A stretch of DNA of 64,000 bases, taken from contig JABZFP010000029.1 in the NCBI GenBank assembly GCA_014237395.1, forward strand, positions 424,537 through 488,536. The letters run 5' to 3'. Numbering within the stretch: the stretch's first letter is position 1; the number at the start of each line of letters is the position of its first letter. Under the pieces are notes generated by a model. That model was not told the DNA's origin. It saw only the letters and a program-made list of their open reading frames with translations, and ran no database searches. This document shows positions 58,404 to 64,000 of the stretch, in pieces. A program made the translations under genes and the position numbers. This DNA comes from Desulfobacteraceae bacterium. Lineage in GTDB: Bacteria > Desulfobacterota > Desulfobacteria > Desulfobacterales > UBA5852.

Positions 58404-58694
58404 CTACTCGTCGTCGGAAAGGGCCTGCCGGATCATTTTAGCGGCAATCTTTTCGCTGTCGATACGATAGGAACCATCCGCGATCCGGGCCTTGATTTCT
58501 TCCACCTTCTCTGGCCGAACATCCGGTATGGCGGCAAGGGCCCTTTGGGCGTTTAGGAGCTCCTTCGCCTGAGGGGAGAGAGAAACTCGATCCTTCCGAT
58601 GCGCAGGCGATGGACCTTGCGGGCAGGGTTCAGCTGCGCGATTATCAGGAAGCTTTACAATTTTGACCGGTGTTGGATCGTCCGAAATTTTCAT
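58404..58694 (-). CDS. flgM: Anti-sigma-28 factor FlgM
   Basis: A 96-residue FlgM-family protein that binds and inhibits the flagellar sigma factor FliA. The N-terminal half is disordered (KISDDPTPVKIVKLPDNRAA). DRVSLSPQAKELLNAQRAL and RPEKVEEIKARIADGSYRIDSEKIAAKMI form the C-terminal sigma-binding part. ATG 58694 is chosen: the promoter at 58721-58750 would start RNA near 58714, downstream of the alternative GTG at 58718. It stands alone, away from other flagellar genes in the window. Confidence 0.88.
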   Translation of the reverse strand: MKISDDPTPVKIVKLPDNRAAEPCPQGPSPAHRKDRVSLSPQAKELLNAQRALAAIPDVRPEKVEEIKARIADGSYRIDSEKIAAKMIRQALSDDE

Positions 58695-58720
58695 GTGGTA
58701 CGCATCCTCATTTGACACGG

Positions 58721-58750
58721 ATTATACGCGTTTTTTTACCGCAATTGCAA
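58721..58750 (-). promoter_or_regulatory. Sigma-70-type promoter of flgM
   Basis: On the minus strand TTGCAA (-35) and TATAAT (-10) are separated by 18 bases. The -10 is perfect and lies 27 bases before the flgM ATG. An A-rich run sits between the boxes. Confidence 0.6.
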
Positions 58751-59031
58751 GCCTCCCCTGCCCCTTTCGGGGGCATTGAATCCCCGTTCTAAAAACAGGC
58801 GCCATGGCTATGGATGCCCCCCCCCGAACCCCGTCCCCTATCGGGGACAGCCGACGTTGCAGCCGAAATAGCTTCAGGCGAGGAAGACCGACGATGCCCT
58901 TCATGCAGGATGCCGCGGCAACGATCGCCTCCAGATTGCTGCTTTACCTATCGATCCGCAGACGGTAGAGTAGCGTCGACATCATTCGTCCATATCGACA
59001 AACCGCAACAACCTGACAGGACAATCCGGCC
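58751..59031. other. Spacer between flgM and the MFS gene
   Basis: Contains two short GC hairpins, GCCCC-TTTC-GGGGC (about 58757-58771) and GTCCCC-TATC-GGGGAC (about 58835-58850). No gene seen. Confidence 0.5.
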
Positions 59032-60408
59032 TTGAAACCATCTCGACAGCGAACCACCCTGGCGGTTGCCACACTGACGTCCTTCATGGGCCCGTTCCTG
59101 ATTTCGTCGGTCAACATCGCACTGCCGAATATCCAGCAGGCCTTCGGTGTGGACGTCGTACTGCTCAGTTGGATTGCCACCGCCTATCTGTTGTCCGTCG
59201 CCGCCGCTCTGGTACCCGCCGGCAAAATTGCCGACCAATGGGGCCGGACACGTGTCTTTGCCCTTGGACTGGCTATTCTGGCCGTCGCCTCATTAGGTTC
59301 GGCGATGGCGCCCTCTGTAAAAATCCTCATCGCCACTCGGATTTTACAAGGTATGGGCGCGGCGATGGTCGTCACCACGGGGATGCCGATACTGATCGCG
59401 GTTTATCCTCCTGAAAAACGCGGTCGCGTCATCGGTATCTATGTCGCGGCCGTCTACCTCGGACTTTCCATCGGACCTCTGGTAGGCGGTCTGCTGACGC
59501 AACACGGCAGCTGGCGCCTGATTTTTATTGCCGTTGTACCGCTGAATGTCCTGGCGCTCATCATGACACTGCGCTATCTTCCCTTCGAGCCGGTGGTGGG
59601 AGAAAAACTGCCCTTCGACCTCATAGGGGCCCTGCTTTACGCCACATCGCTGGTACTCCTCGTCTATGGCGCTTCCCGGTTGCCGGCCAATTTGGCCTGG
59701 GGACTTATCGGCTGCGGCGCGGCCGGTCTCTTCGGTTTCGTGCTCTGGGAGCTGCGCGTCCCCTATCCCGTCTTCGAGATACGCCTATTTGCATCCAACC
59801 GGGTCTTTGCCTTTTCCAGTCTGGCGGCTCTGATCAATTACAGTGCGACCTTTGCCGTCACCTTTTTGCTGAGTCTCTATTTTCAGTACATCCAAAATTT
59901 TTCTCCTCAAAGTGCCGGGCTGGTCCTGATGGCCCAACCCATCGTACAGGCATTATTTTCACCGCTTGCCGGCCACCTGTCCGATCGTGTCGAACCTGCC
60001 ATTCTGGCCTCCCTCGGCATGGCCATCACCGCCGCCGGCCTGCTGGCGTTGACCGTACTGGCACAAACCACCTCACTGGCCTATATTTTAGGCGTACTGA
60101 TCGCCCTGGGTATGGGTTTCGCGCTTTTTTCCTCCCCCAACATGAACGCCATCATGAGTGCCATCGACCAGCGACACCACGGGATCGCTTCCGGTGTCGT
60201 TGCCACCATGCGTCTGTTGGGCCAGATGACCAGCATGGCGATGGCGACACTGGTGTTCGCACTGGTCATCGGCCCCCGTGAAATCGAACCAGCCCTTTAT
60301 CCACAGCTTTTAACAAGCGTTCGCATGTGTTTTATTTTATCTTCCTGTCTGTGCCTTGCAGGCATCTTTTTTTCTGTATATCGCGGTCGTTTGCGGGACA
60401 CCGTTTGA
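59032..60408 (+). CDS. MFS drug-type transporter (DHA2-like)
   Basis: A 458-residue membrane protein with 12-14 helices. PFLISSVNIALPNIQQAFGVD, the motif GKIADQWGRTRVFALG (loop 2-3), RILQGMGAAMVV, and LGLSIGPLVGGLLTQHGSWRLIF (antiporter motif C) identify the EmrB/QacA-like group. It probably exports lipophilic compounds against protons. A TTG at 59032 is the best start, with ACAGGACA upstream. No regulator or membrane-fusion gene is adjacent. Confidence 0.92.
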   Translation: MKPSRQRTTLAVATLTSFMGPFLISSVNIALPNIQQAFGVDVVLLSWIATAYLLSVAAALVPAGKIADQWGRTRVFALGLAILAVASLGSAMAPSVKILIATRILQGMGAAMVVTTGMPILIAVYPPEKRGRVIGIYVAAVYLGLSIGPLVGGLLTQHGSWRLIFIAVVPLNVLALIMTLRYLPFEPVVGEKLPFDLIGALLYATSLVLLVYGASRLPANLAWGLIGCGAAGLFGFVLWELRVPYPVFEIRLFASNRVFAFSSLAALINYSATFAVTFLLSLYFQYIQNFSPQSAGLVLMAQPIVQALFSPLAGHLSDRVEPAILASLGMAITAAGLLALTVLAQTTSLAYILGVLIALGMGFALFSSPNMNAIMSAIDQRHHGIASGVVATMRLLGQMTSMAMATLVFALVIGPREIEPALYPQLLTSVRMCFILSSCLCLAGIFFSVYRGRLRDTV

Positions 60409-60502
60409 CCTTTCCGAGTCCCTTACGACTCTCGTCCATTACGCCGGCTTTATAAAATAATCCTCCAGCCCTTGACGCGCATCGATTCCTTCTTAATATT
60501 GA

Positions 60503-60530
60503 AACAGGAAACGATGCATTGTTTCCTGTT
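60503..60530 (+). terminator. Hairpin after the MFS gene
   Basis: AACAGGAAAC (60503-60512) and GTTTCCTGTT (60521-60530) form a perfect 10-bp stem followed by CTTTCTCC. About 95 bases after the MFS stop. Confidence 0.6.
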
Positions 60531-60610
60531 CTTTCTCCATCAGATGGAACGCCGAAAACCCTGCCATCGTCTTCGGCCTTCCACAAGCCTAAATACCTCC
60601 TGCTCAACCG

Positions 60611-60644
60611 GCCGGGAAGCTGCCCACTTCCCGGCTATTTTTTT
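60611..60644 (+). terminator. Intrinsic terminator
   Basis: GCCGGGAAG (60611-60619) and CTTCCCGGC (60627-60635) form a GC-rich 9-bp stem followed by TATTTTTTT. This is the strongest intrinsic terminator in the window. It insulates the quinone oxidoreductase from upstream transcription. Confidence 0.85.
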
Positions 60645-60794
60645 GCGACACCCCCTGAGAGGCCTAATTGACCCCTTTCATCGAAAAGATTAAGATCCAA
60701 TATAGATGCCGGCCGCCAACCGGCGCACGCAACGCCCGCTGCAAAGGGTATGATTTATCTTTAAAAATTTCTATAAGAAGGGGGGCATTCTGAC

Positions 60795-61787
60795 ATGAAG
60801 GCCATCGTTGTCCACAGCGAAAAGGGAACCGTCGATTTAATATGGGAAGAAATTCCCGACGTTTCGCCCGGTCCGGACGACGTTCTGCTGGATATCCACG
60901 CCACGGCGGTCAACCGCGCGGATTTGTTGCAAGCCCGTGGGCTCTACCCTGCGCCGCCGGGCGATTCACCGATTCTCGGACTAGAACTCGCCGGTCAAAT
61001 TCAGGCGGTTGGCAGGAAGGTGGAAGCCTGGGTGCCGGGAGACCGCGTCTGCGCCCTGGCGCCTGGCGGGGGATATGCCGAGCAGGCCGTTTTGCCCCAG
61101 GGGCTGCTGATCCCACTGCCCGACAGCTGGTCTTATGCAAAAGGGGCCGCGGTTCCTGAAGTCTGGTTGACGGCTTACGCCAATCTTTGCCAGGAAGGCG
61201 CAATGCGGGCCGGTGAAACCGTGTTGGTTCATGCGGGTGCCAGTGGGGTTGGTACGGCTGCCATCCAAATCGGGCGGGAACTCGGTACCCGAATCGTCGT
61301 CACTGCGGGATCCGATAAAAAGTTGGCTCGCTGCCGGGAACTCGGAGCTGTGATGGCGATCAATTATCAACGGGATGATTTTGCCGCCGCCGTCATGACT
61401 TTCACAGACAACCAGGGCGTCGATCTGATCTTGGATTGTGTCGGCGGTCCTTATCTGGAAAAAAATATTGCCATCCTCAAACCGTACGGGCGCCTGATCA
61501 CCATCGGCGTCATGGGGGGCACCAAGGCACCCCTTGATATGGCGGCCGTTCTGATGAAAAGCCTGACGGTGAAAGGAACACGGCTAAGAGCAAAATCACG
61601 GGAAGAAAAGGGGCACCTTACCCGGGAGTTCAGAGACCGCATCTGGCCGCTCATGGTGGCCGGTAAAATCACCCCCGTGGTGGATCGGGTTTTTCCCATT
61701 GCATCCGCGGGTGTGGCCCATCAATACGTCAAAGAAAATCGTAATATCGGCAAGGTGGTACTCGAGGTGCGCCCGGCGCTTCAATGA
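60795..61787 (+). CDS. NAD(P)H quinone oxidoreductase (zeta-crystallin/PIG3-like)
   Basis: A 330-residue zinc-free medium-chain dehydrogenase. HATAVNRADLLQARGLYPAPPG marks the PIG3 subgroup. VLVHAGASGVGTAAIQIGRELG is the nucleotide-binding loop, and GVDLILDCVGGPYLEKNI and GRLITIGVMGGTKA follow. It reduces quinones or enones with NADPH. AAGGGGGG precedes ATG 60795. It converges with fabF, and the two stop regions overlap by 7 bases. Confidence 0.93.
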   Translation: MKAIVVHSEKGTVDLIWEEIPDVSPGPDDVLLDIHATAVNRADLLQARGLYPAPPGDSPILGLELAGQIQAVGRKVEAWVPGDRVCALAPGGGYAEQAVLPQGLLIPLPDSWSYAKGAAVPEVWLTAYANLCQEGAMRAGETVLVHAGASGVGTAAIQIGRELGTRIVVTAGSDKKLARCRELGAVMAINYQRDDFAAAVMTFTDNQGVDLILDCVGGPYLEKNIAILKPYGRLITIGVMGGTKAPLDMAAVLMKSLTVKGTRLRAKSREEKGHLTREFRDRIWPLMVAGKITPVVDRVFPIASAGVAHQYVKENRNIGKVVLEVRPALQ

Positions 61788-63031
61788 TAAGCACGGAAGA
61801 CAACCGAAGCGTTGTGGCCGCCAAATCCAAAGGTGTTGCTGAGAGCAACATTCACAATCCGCTCTTGGACGCAGTTGACCGTTAGATTGAGTCCGGCATC
61901 GATCTGCTCGTCATCCGTAAAGTGGTTGATGGTCGGCGGCACGCGATTGTGCACGATCGCCAGGACGCTCGCGATAGCTTCAACTGCCCCGGCCGCCCCT
62001 AAAAGGTGACCCGTCATGGATTTGGTGGAGCTGATGTTCAATTTTTCGGCATGGTCGCCGAAAACACGGCGGATGGCCAGCGCCTCACTGATATCCCCCA
62101 GCGGGGTGGATGTCCCGTGGGCATTGATGTAATCAATATCGTGCGGCTGGATCCCGGCAAGACGCAGGGCACTGCGCATCACCTTTTCCGCGCCCAGCCC
62201 CTCGGGATGCGGTGCCGTAATGTGATACGCGTCGGCCGACATACCGCCGCCAAGAACCTCCGCATAAATACGGGCCCCGCGCTTTTTAGCATGGTCCTCC
62301 GCCTCCAGTATCAAGGCACCGGCACCTTCACCGATGACAAACCCGTCCCGATCTCGGTCAAAAGGGCGGGAAGCCGTATCCGGAGAATCATTGCGGGTCG
62401 ATATGGCTTTCATCGAACCGAATCCGCCCAGACCGCATTCTGTCACCGGCGCTTCCGATCCTCCGGTTATCATCAGGTTTGCATGCCCTGACCTTATGTA
62501 CATGTAGGCATCCAGAATCGCGTTGGTGGAGGACGCACAGGCGGAGACCGTGGCAAAATTGGGGCCATGGAAACCATAACGAATGGACAAGTGCCCGGCG
62601 GCGATGTCGGCGATCATTTTGGGGACAAAAAAAGGATTGAAGCGCGGGCGGCCGTCACCCCGCGCGTATTTTGCCACTTCGTCCTGGAAGGTCTGCAACC
62701 CACCGATGCCCGACCCCCAGATCACTCCGGCGCAATCCCTGTCCAGCTGGTCCAACACCAATCCGGCATCCCGGACGGCTTCGTCGGCAACAACCAGCGC
62801 ATATTGGGTATAGGCATCCATCTTGCGGGCATCTTTGGGACCGAAATACGCGTCACTATCGAAATCTTTAATCTCACAGGCGAAACGCGTCTTGAAAAGG
62901 CTCGCGTCAAACCGGGTTATCGGTGCAGCGCCGCTGCGCCCGGCCAAGAGACCACGCCAATAATCTTTAAGCGAGTTGCCGATCGCCGTTAAAGCACCCA
63001 TTCCCGTGACCACGACACGCCGAGATTCCAT
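61781..63031 (-). CDS. fabF: Beta-ketoacyl-ACP synthase II
   Basis: A 416-residue condensing enzyme of fatty-acid elongation. RRVVVTGMGALTAIGNSLKDYW opens the thiolase fold. The catalytic Cys is in ATVSACASSTNAILDA, the two His are in NAHGTSTPLGDI and SMTGHLLGAAGAVEA, and Lys is in STKSMTGH. GFGGHNASVVF closes it. AAAGGA before ATG 63031 supports this start. It stands apart from other fab genes, so it may be an additional synthase. The active-site ACASSTNAI differs slightly from the usual ACATGTHAI of FabF, as in some specialised synthases. Confidence 0.93.
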   Translation of the reverse strand: MESRRVVVTGMGALTAIGNSLKDYWRGLLAGRSGAAPITRFDASLFKTRFACEIKDFDSDAYFGPKDARKMDAYTQYALVVADEAVRDAGLVLDQLDRDCAGVIWGSGIGGLQTFQDEVAKYARGDGRPRFNPFFVPKMIADIAAGHLSIRYGFHGPNFATVSACASSTNAILDAYMYIRSGHANLMITGGSEAPVTECGLGGFGSMKAISTRNDSPDTASRPFDRDRDGFVIGEGAGALILEAEDHAKKRGARIYAEVLGGGMSADAYHITAPHPEGLGAEKVMRSALRLAGIQPHDIDYINAHGTSTPLGDISEALAIRRVFGDHAEKLNISSTKSMTGHLLGAAGAVEAIASVLAIVHNRVPPTINHFTDDEQIDAGLNLTVNCVQERIVNVALSNTFGFGGHNASVVFRAYH

Positions 63032-63520
63032 CACTTATCCTTTGCCTCAAATCACTTTGATCTGTTCAAGACAGTCAATATTGCTCGAATTTTAGTAATC
63101 CTCAAGCATAAAAGTGATCCCGCCGAGTGTCAAGCTTTCCCTCCATCATAAATCAATACCCGTGTGGTCAAACGCACTTTCGAATTCCCGTCACACGGCA
63201 CAGCAGGGGGTCGTCGGATGGTTTTGAGATGAGATGCTTTTTTGGATGGGACCACTTTATCGACAGATAAAATCGGACGATCTTGTTCGTGCCAGACCAT
63301 CAGAAATCCCGCGATGCGTCAGCTTAGGGCGCGGAGCTAAATCGATATGCTCCAACGTTGCGCTATGAAAGAGGGAGGGTGGTGTCGGAAATCCGTGGTT
63401 TGTATTGGAGAAGCGCGGATCGAAACCGGGCTTTAAGCCCCGCAGACCATTGGCGTAACTCGGCTATTTTCGGGTTGGCGTCTCGTCGTGGCACATCAAC
63501 GCTAGCGTGGCGATCCATTT
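63032..63520. other. Gene-free region upstream of fabF
   Basis: Holds the fabF promoter in its left part. Open frames in the right half (near 63363-63599 on minus) show no conserved character and overlap the zinc-finger gene. Nothing else recognised. Confidence 0.5.
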
Positions 63521-63784
63521 TCAGCATTTGAAGGGATAAAAATGATGATAGCAATACGAACCGATATCGCCATACAGAATTTCCGTCTCCGCCATGCACT
63601 GCCCGATCATTTCCTGCGAGACTTCAGCGTAGTCCGGTTTTTGTTCTTCATTTTTTTTACAGTCCATACATATGGGCTGGTGTGTATATGAGGACAGGAT
63701 ACGCAAATCGTGCGGCCCTATGGCTTTTTGGCATGATGAACACGCGACGGCACAGGCCAGTTTTTCGTTCCAGTTGTCTTTCAT
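63521..63784 (-). CDS. Small zinc-ribbon protein
   Basis: An 87-residue protein. ACSSCQKAIGPHDLRILSSYTHQPICMDCKKNEE has two CxxC pairs 20-odd residues apart, a zinc ribbon of the DksA/TraR kind without the coiled coil. The tail ends GDIGSYCYHHFYPFKC, with extra Cys and His. Role unknown; it might modulate transcription or bind metal. AAAGGAG precedes the ATG at 63784. Confidence 0.65.
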   Translation of the reverse strand: MKDNWNEKLACAVACSSCQKAIGPHDLRILSSYTHQPICMDCKKNEEQKPDYAEVSQEMIGQCMAETEILYGDIGSYCYHHFYPFKC

Positions 63785-63870
63785 TATCGGCTCCTTTGGT
63801 AGCCCATGCTATACCGCATAAGAAACGATGCGCAAATTGCCCAACGGGCAACCATCTTTCATGGCGATCA

Positions 63871-64000
63871 TTACTTCTTTATCTGCGTTAGCTCTTCTCG
63901 CGAGCGAAGAAGTTCTTCGGATGTCATGCGTAATCGATTGGCCAAGATTTGGGCAAAACCACGAAAGATGGTATATCGAAAAGCAAGCTTGGAATCACCG
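63871..64000 (-). CDS. C-terminal end of a cyclic-nucleotide-binding-type protein (partial)
   Basis: The last 43 codons of a minus-strand gene entering from the right edge: SKLAFRYTIFRGFAQILANR, then LRMTSEELLRSREELTQIKK and stop at 63871. This resembles the helix that follows the cNMP-binding barrel in Crp/Fnr-like proteins (LxxxLAxRLRxTNEEL). The rest lies outside the window, so the assignment is tentative. Confidence 0.4.
   Translation of the reverse strand, partial: GDSKLAFRYTIFRGFAQILANRLRMTSEELLRSREELTQIKK

Larger units (their letters stand above)
60409..60794. other. Intergenic region with terminators
   Basis: No gene. It holds the hairpin at 60503-60530 and the stronger terminator at 60611-60644, then the promoter region of the quinone oxidoreductase. 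Confidence 0.6.

Noticed and set aside
1..64000. tRNA, rRNA and CRISPR arrays
   Set aside because: I looked for T-loop-like strings, rRNA segments and regularly spaced repeats and found none that hold up.

Overview
The window is a gene-dense stretch (mostly GC-rich) of a Gram-negative chromosome. Outer-membrane phospholipase, lipoprotein signals, sigma-54 control, a probable selenoprotein, an Old Yellow Enzyme, an amphi-Trp protein and a sensor-type 'CASCKKIRDD' zinc tail together suggest a member of the Desulfobacterota, probably Desulfobacterales. This is inference from gene content; no rRNA or universal marker is present.

Layout. 0.5-5.9 kb: a complete ABC importer (permease, ATPase, binding protein, permease) overlapping a LOG-type Rossmann protein, followed by a second SLOG-type protein. 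6.1-14.6 kb: pldA, a frameshifted exported protein, mscL, a thioesterase/Old Yellow Enzyme pair, a small MITE, and a phosphatase-type exported enzyme bracketed by a 374-bp direct repeat made of two DUF3108 gene copies (one truncated; a third remnant lies at 9.3 kb). 15.3-18.6 kb: an AT-rich two-gene anti-phage module of the Hachiman (HamA/HamB) type, clearly foreign in composition. 18.9-20.5 kb: a SpoIIAA-like protein and an aldo/keto reductase. 21.0-24.9 kb: a run of small same-strand genes (CPBP protease, ICMT-type methyltransferase, DUF3795, mtfA, alpha/beta hydrolase) separated by attC-like sites, resembling a cassette array without integrase. 25-37 kb: accessory genes including an MFS pump, an S51 peptidase, a cupin, several GNAT acetyltransferases, a membrane sensor, an XRE regulator, a dimethylargininase-like/DUF711 gene group, and a short O6-alkylguanine-DNA alkyltransferase whose catalytic cysteine codon is UGA.

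37.4-64 kb is more ordinary chromosome: SpoIIAA-like and SGNH proteins, a DUF2254/MscS pair, a thioesterase, a CARDB protein, an alcohol dehydrogenase, a lytic transglycosylase with its own likely sigma-54 promoter and upstream activator sites beside an orphan NtrC-type response regulator, a coupled four-gene envelope operon ending in signal peptidase I and a small protein, a YpfJ-type metalloprotease, ankyrin and RRM proteins, an SDR, an M20 amidohydrolase, trmO, a minimal chemoreceptor, a tandem Usp protein, an orphan flgM, an MFS pump, a quinone oxidoreductase and fabF.

The best lead is the alkyltransferase at 37,007-37,321. The in-frame UGA sits exactly at the catalytic cysteine of the PCHRVV motif, conserved coding sequence continues after it, and a hairpin 13 to 31 nt downstream has a bulged base and a GGUC tetraloop, very like the E. 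coli fdhF SECIS. It is probably a selenocysteine DNA-repair protein rather than a pseudogene. The second lead is the sigma-54 circuit around 45.8-48.1 kb. The third is the repeat and cassette structure of the 9-30 kb region, which shows repeated acquisition and rearrangement.
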